From Globodera rostochiensis (lineage: Eukaryota > Nematoda > Chromadorea > Rhabditida > Heteroderidae), in the NCBI GenBank assembly GCA_018350325.1, contig JAEVLN010000040.1, positions 310,001-374,000 on the forward strand: DNA of 64,000 nt. Reading direction: 5' to 3'. The first letter of the stretch is position 1. Every line of letters begins with the position of its first letter. A program made the position numbers and the translations under genes. Of the stretch, positions 41,646 through 53,622 are shown piece by piece. Under the pieces are notes generated by a model. The model searched no databases. It saw nothing but the letters and a program-made list of their open reading frames with translations, and was not told where the DNA came from.

Positions 41646-42780
41646 AAAACCCAAAAATTTTTGGTCATTTTTTGGGTTTTAGGTTTTTTGGGTTGACAAA
41701 ACCCAAAATTTTGTACAAAACCCAAAAATTTTAGAAAACATAAATGCCCAAATTTCCGATTTTTTAAAATTTTTTTAATAAAAGTTTTATTCAACGCATA
41801 GACTAATAAATCCATAATATTAATATCAGGGTAGCCACCTGTCAAACCCAAAAACACAGAAAAAATCAGGAATATTTTTTAGGTGTGTAAATATATGAAT
41901 TTAATGCCAAACTTTTTTATTCTTAAGAAAATTGTGTAAAATTTCGATAATTTGCCGATTTTTGAATTTTCAGAAAAAATCTAATTTCTTTTCACGAATT
42001 CTGCTTTACAGGGGGGGGGGGGGGGTGGGGTGACAAAGTGATTCATCACGTGCTAGTGATGCTCGAGCCCTAAATTTACCGCGACTTGACCCCGAGACTC
42101 AACATTCACCATTACACCCTCAAGGCAATGTTCTGTTCTGAAATCTTAGACAGAACAGAACAGGAACAGCACAGGTACAGAAGAGGCCAAGCTGAAACAG
42201 CAAATAACTGGTTTTTAAGATACAAAGATTTGTTCATTATTTAGGGTCTTTTAAATTTTAAATATTTTAAAGTTTTGTATTTTATTTAAGATTTCTTGAA
42301 TTTTTGAAGAGTTACCCTTTAAATTTTGAATTAATCTTTAGACAGCTGGCCAAATTAGTTAATTTTCACGCATTTTTTCATTACTTTTTGAAACAAAATG
42401 TAACAATATTTGCTCATTTTTATCCAAATTCTAAAATTTAAAGCAATCGTAATTTGCTATATTTAAAAATTAAAATTCAGTATTAAAATTAGCAAATAAG
42501 CCCAATAGCTAGGGGTGCTTAAACCGCCAGTTTTATTCATGAGACTTTGCATTTTTTTGCTTGAAATGATTTTTTCCAACTTCCCAATTTAAGAATGGGA
42601 GAGGCCCGGCGTTGTAGAAGGCTCTGCCGAGAAAATTTTAAGTAAATTGGCGCAAAATTATTAATTTTTGTAAACCAAAAGGTCCCCGCCCCCTATGGTT
42701 TTTCCCTCAAAAATCGGGAGAGGGACCTCTATAATAAAGTGGAAGGAGGTCAAGGAGCCGAATGCTTATTATACAAAGAT
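41646..42780. other. Intergenic, AT-rich, 15-base poly(G) at 42011
   Basis: Includes a short AAAACCCAAAAATTTT-rich stretch (41646-41740) and a poly(G) tract. No coding feature is supported. Confidence 0.4.
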
Positions 42781-42789
42781 AGCAACGCG

Positions 42790-43445
42790 AAAAAACACAC
42801 AATTCAACAGAAAATTGGACATCAAGTGGACTGTTGTTTCATCTAAAAGCCAAACATAAAGGCACCAAATTTTACGAAGAATTTGTGCATTTGGAATCTG
42901 ATAAAGAAGATGCGCAGAAAAAAGGTAAAATCGAAAAGTTTATAAATGAAAAGCAAAAATGATTCTTTTTCTCCAACGTGTACTCCCACTTATCAATTAC
43001 AAATATTAATATTACAATACTTGTGATCTCTGGTCAGAAAAATATGTTGAATACAATTTTATTAAACAATAAAAAATCTGAAATTTGCATTTATAAATTT
43101 TATAAAAAGCAGCGCCTTTTCTTTTGAAGGCACCGATCCAGGCGCGATTAGGAACAGCTCATCTCCAAGGGACGAATATTGTATTGAGGCCACCTGCACG
43201 GCATGTAATTAAATTTGTTATCAGTTAAAATCAACTTAAACGGTCCAAATTTTAAATATTAAGTGGACCAGCTTGGAAACACCATCATTATTTGGGGTTG
43301 CGAACCTTCCCAGCAACCATGTGACCTTTATGAGCAGACAATAGCGGACCACATCAAATCCAAGAATGTTTCTTGCGCTTGCAGCTACGGCGAAAAGGGA
43401 ATAAATTTGACAAATGTGCCGTCTTCTGCTGCCAAGAATAGTGGG
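42790..43445 (+). pseudogene. Fragments of cysteine-rich family exons
   Basis: A segment near 42,815-42,925 reads KFYEEFVHLESDKEDAQKK in one frame and contains GHQVDCCF in another. 43,135-43,205 reads IRNSSSPRDEYCIEATCTAC. 43,263-43,440 reads IWGCEPSQQPCDLYEQTIAD and then SCACSYGEKG. The cysteine spacing recalls exons 3 and 11 of the 31-37 kb gene. Frames and splice sites do not connect, so I treat this as decayed or as an unresolved gene. Confidence 0.4.
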
Positions 43446-43996
43446 TCTTTAGCAGAAATTGGAAACGTGAGGCGCATCCCTAAATGCAAAATTCGCAATT
43501 TTTATCCAATTTAATTATCTTTCGACTTCAATTTTTTCCCGGCGGTAGACCTCTCCCATTCTTAAAAAGCTTCAAAAAATTACACGTATTTTTAAACTTT
43601 TGATCTCGAGTCTCGGAGCATTTCTCGGCTTCAAGGCTCGATGCATTGAAATAAAGTCTCGATTCCACTGCTCGAATATTTTATTAATTGAAAGTTTACA
43701 AAAATTAATTAGTAAATTAATGAAAATAAAATATCTTTATTATTTTGATTGAAAAATATTTTCAAACCGTTTTTGAGAACTGAACAGATCCAAAAAGTTG
43801 GAACAGTAAAACACTTGTCATAAACTGAAAAAACCTAACCGGTCAAAAGTTCTAAACCGGTCACGAATCTTGTGGATTGTGACATGGCTTGCTTTATATG
43901 GACAGAATTCGCCAAGCATTTGTCAAGTAACATCATTGTTAACAATATTTTCAATTTTTATATTTAAATTTACCGGCATACAAAAGTGCCAAAAGT

Positions 43997-44300
43997 ATGA
44001 ATTACATGCACCCGATTGCCGATTACAACCAAATGATTAGGGAGGTGATCCCTGACCTACAGCTTTTCGCCAATTACAAATGGCAGCAAGTCTACTAGTA
44101 TATAATTCGAGCATTTTTTAGGGTTTCTGGTCATAAATTTTTATGATCATATCGCAAAACTGGCCATGACGAGAAGATATGTACAATTTAATCGTAAAAA
44201 CAGTTTAAATTTGTTGTAGTATGACGACAACCCCATATTTGTTAATATGACGGGTGCATATGCTGCCGCTGGGCAAAATTTGCCTCAAGGGTTTGTTCCA
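43997..44300 (+). other. Two possible exons of unknown type
   Basis: An ATG-led segment (MNYMHPIADYNQMIREVIPD and on to KWQQ) and, after TTTGTTGTAG, a second (YDDNPIFVNMTGAYAAAGQN). Both look protein-like but I recognise neither, and the donor of the first (CAA|GTCTAC) is weak. Confidence 0.25.
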
Positions 44301-44623
44301 TGAATAATAATGAACTTGGACTTTTAAGTGATTTAAATGACATAAAAGGTTTATTGGAATGTTATTTTTTTTCATAATTAGTATTATTCGTAAAAAGATT
44401 TGGTTCATCATTAAAATGGGGATTTAATTGGACGATATTCTTTCGGCCATTTGTCCGCAAGCACTTTCAATTTGCAGGCAAAAAAATTCAACGGACATGG
44501 CACTTGCAATCGCTGAAACAGGGAATCTTTTCAGGCCTAAATTTTTTGCGTATGCACCGAGAAGCACGCGGGCATGCATGGCGTGTGACCGGGCTGTCTC
44601 TAGCCAGTTTGTGTTTTACATAT

Positions 44624-45222
44624 TCCGTGAACTCGCTCCGCGCGCTTCGCGCGCTCGCCCGTTCTTATACAACGGGCATGGCCCATTTCCCCCCTCCACA
44701 TTCCGTGAACTCGCTCCGCGCGCTTCGCGCGCTCGCCCGCCCGCAAACGGGCACGACCCCTTTCCCCCCTCCACATTCCGTGAACTCGCTCCGCGCGCTT
44801 CGCGCGCTCGCCCGCCCGCAAACGGGCACGACCCCTTTCCCCCCTCCACATTCCGTGAACTCGCTCCGCTCGCTTCGCGCGCTCGCCCGCCCGCCTTTAC
44901 CCCCTGGCATGGCCCCTTTCCCCCCTCCACATTGCGTGAACTCGCTCCGCGCGCTTCGCGCGCTCTCCCGCCCGCCAGTACCCCCGGGCATGGCCCGCCC
45001 CTTTCCCCCCTCCACATTCCGTGTACTCGCTCCGCGCGCTTCGCGCGCTCGCCCGCCCGCAAACGGGCAAGGCCCCTTTCCCCCTTCCACATTCCGTGTA
45101 CTCGCTCCGCGCGCTTCGCGCGCTCGCCCGCCCGCCAATACCCCCGGCCATGGCCCCTTTCCCCCCGCCATATTTCGTGAACTCGCTCCGCGCGCTGCGC
45201 GTGCTCGCCCGCCCGCATGGAA
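44624..45222. repeat. 75-bp GC-rich minisatellite with a palindromic core
   Basis: Eight copies of a 75-base unit with CCGTGAACTCGCTCCGCG and the hairpin GCGCGCTTCGCGCGC. It is strongly GC-rich within AT-rich surroundings. It is open in several frames on both strands, giving ORFs of up to 250 codons that I regard as artefacts. Confidence 0.9.
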
Positions 45223-45239
45223 AATTGTATGAAAGAACG

Positions 45240-45835
45240 TAAAATTGTAATGAATAAAATAATAATGATTTATGATTTAGGAAAGCCAGACTATACAAAA
45301 ACAGAATTACATTTGGCTTTTGTAATTTGTTGGCATTAAAGAATCGAATGCAAATAAAAAATCTAAATTGAGGAAAAAACGAAATGAATCATAAAATAAA
45401 CTGAAACAAATCAAATGTCGTTGGTGGTTAATCATTTGAATCGAACAAAAGCCAAAATGGAATGAACATAAATTTCAAAAAATGAATAACAAAATGTGAA
45501 AATTAAATGTTAACAAAAAACTATATTGTTAAATTTAAATAATATTGGCAAAACTTGGCAATTTAAACAACGCAACCAAATCCCGGAAAATTCCCTTTTT
45601 GGACTTTGTTGATGATGATTGGTTTTTGATTAAAAATCATTTTAATAAATTTACAAATTATCAGAAATTTTCCATTAATAAGTGATGTGATTCATCAGCT
45701 CGGTGCTTTTTCCTCAAATTATAGTAAAAAAAGCAACTGAAAGTTCCGACTTAACGCTTTTGTAGGGTTTGCTTAGTTAGTTAATTACATATAAGCCTTA
45801 GCCTTCCCACGACTATTGAAAAAAGTATTTAAATT
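45240..45835. other. AT-rich intergenic
   Basis: Nothing recognised. Confidence 0.4.
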
Positions 45836-46200
45836 ATAATTTTAAATTCAGCTTTTACAGTTTCTTTAATTAATTATTTTGGTTAGGGATTATTACTTTA
45901 TTCTGTTTTTTAATTTAGCCAAAGTTTAAAACTTCCCATAAATTGATATTCGCAACTTTAGGATCCGACAATTTCAAAGCTGCCAACGGTATTATTTTGG
46001 CATTGGCATCGCAAAAAAAAGAATAATTATCTTGGGGAAGTGGGAATTATCAAAATTTTGGACTGAACAGAGCCAAGCTTTTAATTACAATTACCTTTCA
46101 GTTTTTTTCACAATTTAGGCACTGCTTGTGTTGGTTGAATGAAAATGCCCTCCGGGAAGCGCCACCGCCTCCAACTTTTTCTGTTTATTGATTAAATCGA
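45836..46200 (+). pseudogene. Degenerate copy of exons 12-13 region
   Basis: Closely follows 35,840-36,075: GGATCCGACAATTTCAAAGC, then TATCTTGGGGAAGTGGG. It then jumps to sequence like 36,890-36,990 (TTTAATTACAATTA, GAAAATGCCCTC). The cysteine-coding part between is deleted. A decayed paralogue of the 31-37 kb gene. Confidence 0.65.
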
Positions 46201-46488
46201 CTAATCTCCAATAATTAAAATTATAAAAGAGATTTTGTATAAAAAAATACATTTTTTTTGTCCGGTGAGTAAATCGGACCAAATTATTGCACTCTGTTTT
46301 GAACCAAAAGTGACATTAATGGTTAAAAAAAGCCAATATTTATTTTCAAAATAATTTTTTAAATCTTTTTTGGTAACCGAAATATAAATAGCTTAAATTA
46401 ATCACAGCTTTAAAATGTTTTAAAGTTTGTTGAGCATATGTATTTCCTTATCTGAATAAAATTGATGAAATCTATAATTAATTTACAG

Positions 46489-46614
46489 CTCTGCTTCCTG
46501 CCTAACTGGGAGGGGTCCGTCGGTGCCGATAGGCACTGCTCCAGGGCTGGGCAAAATCGAAAAATAAAATCCGACATCACCAAAAGCCCCGACATTTTCG
46601 GGGGGAGGGGAACT
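46489..46614 (+). CDS. Exon of a cysteine-containing gene (copy 1)
   Basis: Acceptor TTTACAG at 46482-46488 and donor ACT|GTAAGT. 42 codons open in phase 0, including GADRHCSRAGQNRKIKSDIT. The 3' part is repeated at 47,046-47,151 without the acceptor end. No similarity recognised. Confidence 0.45.
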
Positions 46615-47558
46615 GTAAGTTTGATAATTATTAAGGAACGATTTACTTATATGTTCTGAAGCATTCGGCCCAAAAATAGTCTTTTTGCGTTGATTTCAGC
46701 TTTTTTTGACAATTTTAAATTTCGAGTGATCAATTGGCGTTATGTTTTATCATTTCTACAAATTCCTTTCTGATTAATTAAAAATTTCTGCTGGTATTGA
46801 AAGGCGGGACATAAATGTTATGGTTGGACATGTCCAGATGCTTTGCCCCAAAAAATGGGTTGCACGAGTCGTCGATGAAACGTTTTCCCTTCCAACCATC
46901 GCTTTGGTTGAAATTGGCCAAAAGCGATGTCTTTGATTTAATCGATAAAACAAATCAAGATTTGAGTAGTATGATCAGAGAGAAAGAAGAGAGAAGACGA
47001 TGCGATTCCGAGGTGAAATGCAGCCGATGCAGCCGATGTGGTCTGGGAGGGGTCCGTCGGTGCCGATAGGCACTGCTCCAGGGCTGGGCAAAATCGAAAA
47101 ATAAAATCCGACATCACCAAAAGCCCCGACATTTTCGGGGGGAGGGGAACTGTAAGTTTGATAATTATTAAGGAACGATTTACTTATATGTTCTGAAGCA
47201 TTCGGCCCAAAAATAGTCTTTTTCGCGTTGATTTCAGCTTTTTTTGACAATTTTAAATTTCGAGTGATCAATTGGCGTTATGTTTTATCATTTCTACAAA
47301 TTCCTTTCTGATTAATTAAAAATTTCTGCTGGTATTGAAAGGCGGGACATAAATGTTATGGTTGGACATGTCCAGATGCTTTGCCCCAAAAAATGGGTTG
47401 CACGAGTCGTCGATGAAACGTTTTCCCTTCCAACCATCGCTTTGGTTGAAATTGGCCAAAAGCGATGTCTTTGATTTAATCGATAAAACAAATCAAGATT
47501 TGAGTGGTATGATCAGAGAGAAAGAAGAGAAAAGACGATGCGATGCCGAGGTGAAATG
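46507..47558 (+). repeat. Tandem duplication, unit about 539 bp
   Basis: 46507-47015 and 47046-47558 are nearly identical over about 510 bases (few substitutions seen). The junction (CAGCCGATGCAGCCGATGTG) truncates the cysteine-rich end of the first copy. Confidence 0.85.
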
Positions 47559-47664
47559 CGCTCGATGTGGTGGCCTTTATGCGTGTGAAAAGTTGTACAG
47601 TTGGTACGAGAACAAAGATGGCTGCTGTCCCACAGGCTACCGCACGACTGTTGTCAGACGGTAA
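47353..47664 (+). CDS. Exon related to exon 1 of the cysteine-rich gene (copy 2)
   Basis: The open frame ends with CDAEVKCARCGGLYACEKLY and DGCCPTGY, matching the cysteine order of 31333-31536 (CKEEAQIVCKECG, YCCPLGYEF). The frame from 47,377 follows an acceptor-like TGTCCAG. The 3' end is either the TAA or the donor AGACG|GTAATG near 47,660. The first copy (46815-47069) loses this motif at the duplication junction. Confidence 0.5.
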   Translation: MLWLDMSRCFAPKNGLHESSMKRFPFQPSLWLKLAKSDVFDLIDKTNQDLSGMIREKEEKRRCDAEVKCARCGGLYACEKLYSWYENKDGCCPTGYRTTVVRR

Positions 47665-49270
47665 TGATTTTTGGGCATCTTTAATTGATGTTTATTCCCT
47701 ATTAATGTTCAATCACCGTTTTTGAGCGATTTCGAACCATTAGTCGTAATTCGAGCATTGCTTTTCCACAGGTCAGTAAAACAATTCCTTTAATTTTGCA
47801 TGGGCGGTTTGAATTCCCGTTCCCGTATTTCGTCACAAAAGTAACTTTAAAGGTTTTTAACGACGGCACCTATTGACGCCGTCGAAGGCCCAAAAAATTA
47901 AACATTAGTTCTTATGTAACAATTATGGTAATAGTGTGTTTTGCCCCCCCCCCTCCTCGTAGAATCCAAATATGACCTTCTTTAGACCAGTTTCGAACCG
48001 TGCCCGAATTCGGACAATTTTTCAAAAATCAAAAATTTCCAAAAATCAGTTTCGGCTTCAAATCCTTAAAAGGGTGATTTCGTTTTTTTTGCTGCATTTT
48101 TTTCTTAACAACTTTTCCGAAAATGGCAAAATAGCCACTGAACCCCCGAATTTCCGAAACTGATGACCTCCTCCGAACCCTAATTCGAACAATTTATCGA
48201 AAAATCAAAATTTTCCAAAAATCAAATGTGCCCTTAATTTTTGATTTTTTTTGGGGCATATATAGGCGCATATTTGGCAATCGATTCCATCGCTAGTCAA
48301 TAATTTATAAAATCTGCTGCATCTATCATAAAATAATTAATTTAGCTAAAATCTTAATGATGCTCGCGCTCTTAGCAACAGTATTAACATCTCTCTTTTT
48401 TAAATTCCATAGAATTGCGGTGGCGCTTAAATAAGAAATATAAAAGCACATACATAACATAAGCATGTGTATATTCTAGGCTAACAAAAAGGCGTTGAAC
48501 ACGAATGTCTGAGAGTTCAGAGATTTTCGTAAACGTCGACGAACCTAAACCCCCGGATTTCGAACAACCGGAACTAAAACATCACAAACTTCTTCACAAG
48601 CATTTGAGAAATTTTATAGCTCAAAATTGTTGGCATCAAATTTTGTAGTGAATGTGAAAGTGCAAAAAAACATTTTACATTCATAGCTTAGGCCTAAGAT
48701 TTTTTGGGTTTACCATTTTTTTCTGCAGCTTTGTTTAGGCGATTTATGCACGAAAAACCTGGTTTTAGTAGGAAATTTCGTCGTTTTAACGAGGCTATTC
48801 GGACCTAAAATCCTATTTTAAAGTTTCAAGCATTTTTATATTTAAAAAAAACTGTTTTTCTCTAATTTTTTTTTAAATTTAAAAAAAGATAAGAAATTTT
48901 ACCATGAAAAAAAACCTAATTCTTTTACTGGGTGAAAAAGGAGCGCACCGCGCGCAATTTTTTCTTTTTTAAAACAATTTTTTTTCTATTTTTAGGAAAA
49001 TTTTAAATTCCGCAATCGCAGGGCTGCCAACTGTCCTTTTTTTAAAGATTTGTCCTTTTTTGAGGTACCCCAATCTTTAAAATTTGAAATGTCCTTTTTT
49101 TAAAGATTTATCCTTTATTTAAGTTACACTTCCTTTTTGTCCTCTATTTGAGTTTTTGGAGCTTTTTTGAAGAATTTTTGTTTAAATTTTGAATAATCTT
49201 TAGACAGATGGCCAAATGTGTTAGTTTTCAAGCTTTTTCGCATTCTTTTTTGAATTTTCGCTCCAAAATA
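47665..49270. other. Intergenic with repeat fragments
   Basis: Contains a single arm of the 1.4-kb foldback family near 47,985-48,230 and a hAT-like terminus CAGGGCTGCCAACTGTCC at about 49,019 without a visible partner. No gene is supported. Confidence 0.4.
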
Positions 49271-49278
49271 TAACATTC

Positions 49279-49512
49279 GACCAATTCCGAATCAGACCCG
49301 AATTCGAACAAATTTTAGAAAATTCCAAAATTTTCAAAAATCAATTTTAGCCTCAAAATCATTCAAAAGACAAATTTAATCATTCCTTTGCCTTTTCGTT
49401 GTAATTTTGGCTTTTTGAATGATTTTGAGGCTAAAATTGATTTTTGAAAATTTTTAATTTTCTAAAATTTGTTCGAATTCGGGTCCGAGGTTCAAATTGG
49501 TCGAAATGGAGT
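49279..49512. repeat. Foldback element, same family as 1400-1680
   Basis: The arms at 49279-49370 and 49412-49512 are reverse complements, including GAATTCGAACAAATTTTAG and CTAAAATTTGTTCGAATTC. The loop is short. Confidence 0.7.
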
Positions 49513-50030
49513 TTCATTCGGAATCTACAGGCCCGTGTATCTCTAGAAAAATCTTTGAGTTGCGTGAACACGACTCGGCCAAACAAAATGCTCAAGACAA
49601 CAATTAAGTGTGGTGGTTCAGGATCAGCATGCCGTTGTTATTGGAAGATCAAGGTATTTAAATATGTTCTTGCATCGACCCAACTTATTTGTTAGCGCTC
49701 CACTCACAACGCCGGGGGCAAAAAGCCTGAATTTTTGTAAAGATAAAAAATTCTAAATGGCAAAAACGCGAATTCAACTGACTTACACCTATTTGAGCGA
49801 GTTGTTCTCAAATGTGTCGATGCGGAAAAAGCCGACGTGGACTTTTCATTTTGCACATTCCCATAAATTTGACCAATTCAACGACTTTGTTCGAGTTGAC
49901 AAATGAGGCTGGTAATTGAGGGCGGCTTAATATTGATACATTTTTTGTCTTTTTGGCATTTGAATTTAAATTTTCAAATTTTTTGTTGTCTTCATGCGTG
50001 CGTTTCATCCTCTTTTCTCTTATCCTCAAA

Positions 50031-52285
50031 CAGGGAGGCCAACTCATCTGCGACAAAATATGGCAACCGGCTTTAAAAATGGCATTTTTATGGCATCGAG
50101 GGGTCAAAAATATGGCATTTTTATGGCATCGAGGGGTCAAAAATATGGCATTTTTATGGCATCCGTTTTTCACACCAAAACGTAGAAAATAATAAAAATC
50201 TGATTTATTGCGTTCGCCCGTACTTTTCAAAACCTTTCGCGGCGTTCAAAAGCTCATTTTGCGACAAAAAAAATCATGCGCTGAGTTACAGTCCAGATCA
50301 GAGTTCAGTTTGTGACACAAACAAAGGCAATGACCGTTTCCGGGAAAAATTGATTGGATTGATCAGTCCAAATATGATTGACAACAGAAAAGACCGATCC
50401 GCAGAATGCATTTGAAGGGAATATTGAGAGAAAAATTGACACCAATGATTTGATGTGTTTGAGATTTTTGTCCTTCAGCACTTCACCCCATTTCTTCTCC
50501 AAATTCTTTTTGGAAAACCCTTCCGTTGCTTCTAATTCTCTGATTACATCTTTCAATTCTACCACCTCGTCAGGCAGGTTGTCCAGCTCGTCCGGTGCAT
50601 CCGTGCAAAACTTTTTGAAAACTGCAAATTTTGTCGAAACTGATTTCTTCGAAAGCGATCCAGCCAAAATCTTCATATTCCGCCAAAAATCCGAGCCATT
50701 TGTCAAGATAACCGAGCGAATCCGAGTAAAATTTCTCAAATATTAGTTCTTAATTATCACATTTTCGAGACAAGACCTTAAAAGACTCCTTCAACCGCCC
50801 ATAGATTAAGCTGAGTCCATTTTCTTCCATTTAGACCAAAGTATCCATTGTTTCAGCGCCGAAAAACGGCTCATCAAAGTATGACTGAAAACGACGGCGA
50901 AACTTTGCAATGTTTTTGTCTAGCTCAAAAATTGTCAACGATTGTGCCTTAATAACTACCTATTTTAGATATTAAATAATTAAAAAAGCACTTGAGTCGC
51001 AGAATTTGCTGCATTAAATTGTTCCAGTGAAAAGGAAGCAAACTGGAGCAAGTATTTGTGCTCCAAACTTCTTTGATGATTGTCTTCCGCAAAAATATTT
51101 GCCAATTTTTTGGGAGCATCCTCAATTGATCGAAAATAAGCCTCAATGACTGGCCATTGCTTCACAATTGTTGAACAAAGTCGTCCCAATGTCAACCATC
51201 GCACGGACAAATGACTCGGAAATCTTTTTGAAGGCAGCTAAAACAAATTTAAAAAAAAATAATAAAAATTGCACGCGCACATTAAATGATTCGGCTAAAT
51301 CACAGAATATTTGCCAAAGCCCCAGATGGTTTGAAAAATGTGAGACGATTGACGTTGCAAAAGATTCAATGTCATAAGAGCACTTTGAAGTAGAAAATAA
51401 CACAATGAAACGCAAAGGCGCATTCAGCGGCAATTGCCTTCTTTTCCTCTGACGCCTAAAGAATCTTATTTTTCAAATTCATTATTTTGTGTACCGTCGT
51501 GCGTTTGACATATGCAGTCATTGGCGCAACTCTGTTGAGTGATCTAACGCACTCGGCATGTTTGTTGCTTGTGACGTGCACGTTGATTGCTCGCTCTCCT
51601 ATCTTTTGAAATTTGTTGTGTGCGTTGCAAGCGCGGCAGTAAAAATAGCCGATTCCTTTTTCCGATTTTTCAACAAAAGCGTATTTGTCGCTGTAGCACT
51701 GGCGCCATTTCGATAAACCACCGGAAATATTGGGTACAGCAACGGCTTTATCGTGTGAGACCTTTCGACGCTTGAGCTTCTGCGTTGCGAGTGAGAGGCA
51801 ACCAGTCTAAAATTGCGCTTAAGTTAATCATAAAATCAATAGTTTTACTTGACAGTCACTCACCTCTCCTCCAAATTCCTCACTTGAATCCGATGAAATT
51901 TCTTCCGCTTCTGTTTCATCTATTGCTGCCGAACTAGTGCCTTCAGTATCTTCCGCTGATGCTCTTTTATTTTTAAGCCAATTAAACATTTAAAAATGAA
52001 TCTGAAGGTAATTTTTAAAATTAAAAGAACAAAGCTGTCAATTTTGCAACAAGTTTCCTGCAAGAAAAGCATAAAATAACAAACAGAACGCCAAAAAGCA
52101 ATTTAAATATTCAAATTGTAAGAATCAAAGAGCACTTTCTCATATTCTTCAATTAAAAAATGAGAATTTTTACCAAAGTAAAAAATATGGCAAAATTATG
52201 GCAAGTGTGAAAATATGGCAAACAATAAGGCAAATTTCCAAAATTATGGCATTTGCCTTAAAAATAAGGCATTTTGGCCTACCTG
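50031..52285 (-). mobile_element. hAT transposon with TIRs and 8-bp TSD, 2.26 kb
   Basis: The left end CAGGGAGGCCAA and right end TTGGCCTACCTG are inverted repeats (one mismatch in 12). An exact 8-base duplication TCCTCAAA flanks it at 50023-50030 and 52286-52293. Subterminal ATGGCATTTTTATGGCATCG repeats (left) and ATTATGGCA repeats (right) are typical transposase-binding arrays. It contains a broken transposase gene on the minus strand. Confidence 0.9.
50305..51989 (-). pseudogene. hAT-family transposase, broken
   Basis: The start is ATG at 51989 (MFNWLKNKRASAEDTEGTSS), followed by an acidic stretch and a GTGAG donor. After CAATTTTAG comes a BED-like zinc finger (YFYCRACNAHNK, then INVHVTSNKHAE). 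The central part reads RWLTLGRLCSTIVKQWP and KYLLQFASF. The C-terminal dimerisation motif is SNAFCGSVFSVVNHIWTD near 50,400. Frameshifts and stops separate the segments (about 51,480, 51,210, 50,950 and 50,750), so it is probably inactive. Confidence 0.75.
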
Positions 52286-52293
52286 TCCTCAAA

Positions 52294-53257
52294 CTTTTGA
52301 CCGTCATTCACATATTTCTGATACTCATTTTTATAATTGATCACTGAATTCTCATATTTTTAACACTGATTTAGCATTCCTCAACCGGCAGTCCGGATAA
52401 TTCTAGTAATCATTTCTCACAATTCTGACGTTTTTCTCGGTATTTTCCTCCCTCTCGCTGATTCTTCTTTTTGTCTTCAAATCGTCATATTATTGAGCAT
52501 TCTTCTCATATTTGTCACCTTTGTTCTAATAGTTGTAAGTCTGAGTTTCGATTTCATGTTGTAAGTTTTCTTTGTTTTCAATGAAATTTCCTTAAAATTT
52601 TCAAATTGTTTCCCTTTTCAATAAAATTCATCCCGACAGTCGTTTTTTGAAAGATCGGCTCAATGTTTTTTCTATTTCAATTTCAGTTTTAACCCGAAAA
52701 AATTGACGACAAATTTTCAAGTTTTTTGATTTTTAACCGAAAAAAAATCAACCGACCCTTCCATCTCTCCAAAATTGGAAATAAATATAAAAGAGCAAAA
52801 ACAGACAAAATAGAATCTTTAAATAAAATATATATTATAAAAATTCCATCAGAATTATTTTTCCAGGCTCCTCCGCTTCGGGCACTAAAATAAATACTTT
52901 CAATTGCAAATAAATGCCCCTATTTTTGGGCGTTTTTTAAATATATTTTTATATAAAATGCAATAATTCAAATTTTACCTATGTTTGCATAAATCCGGTT
53001 TTTGGCACTAATTTTGGCATCTTTTCTCACCTATTTAGAACCTATTTTGATATTTTTTTGAACCTAAAATCTCATCCTGAAAGCGAGGGCTGCACGATTG
53101 CTTTATTTATAAATAATAAAAAAGACATTAATATAAGCTTCAATCAAAATTAATAGATTAAAAAAATTTTATTGTTTAAATACACTGTTTGGTTGGAGGT
53201 GCTTGTTAATTGGTGAGCGGCAGAAACGTGTCTTTAAGGTTGTGGTTTAATTACTTT
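52294..53257. other. Intergenic, AT-rich
   Basis: No supported gene or clear repeat. Confidence 0.4.
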
Positions 53258-53622
53258 TCAGTTAAATGATAAAACTACCAACTCTTTGATTGTTATTTCG
53301 TCATTCGACGGGCCAACGTGGAATTGGCATCTTTTGTACAGGTCGAAACCAAATTCGTCAACTTTTTGCCGGTACAATTGGGTCATGTTGGAGATGCATC
53401 CCCATTCCATGATTTCTTTATTTCGGTTGGTAATTTAATAAAAATAATGCACTAATTGTTGAATAAAAAATTAGAATTAAAAGAAAGGCAAGATTTTAAA
53501 TGCATTAATATATTTTATTGGCTTCATTCTAAAAAAAATCTTACTATTTTTGCAATAAATTGCATAGCAGTAGTGACTCATGCCTGGACGACAGTCGTCT
53601 TTTGGCAGAATTTTTTTTCCGT
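53258..53622 (-). CDS. Last two exons of a small cysteine-rich protein
   Basis: Exons 53622-53545 (DDCRPGMSHYCYAIYCKN, donor AATA|GTAAGA) and 53415-53258 (KIMEWGCISNMTQLYRQKVD, then YKRCQFHVGPSNDE, stop TGA) join in phase. The spacing CxxxxxxxxCYxxxC...WGC...C is reminiscent of Ly6/three-finger-type secreted domains. The upstream exon or exons, including any signal peptide, were not found, and the CTGCAG acceptor of the first exon is not certain. Confidence 0.5.

Noticed and set aside
44428..45298. ORFs of 250, 242, 200 and 168 codons
   Set aside because: They read the 75-bp GC-rich repeat in several frames on both strands.
49019..49140. Another hAT element (CAGGGCTGCCAACTGTCC end)
   Set aside because: No matching inverted end or target-site duplication was found within the following kilobase.
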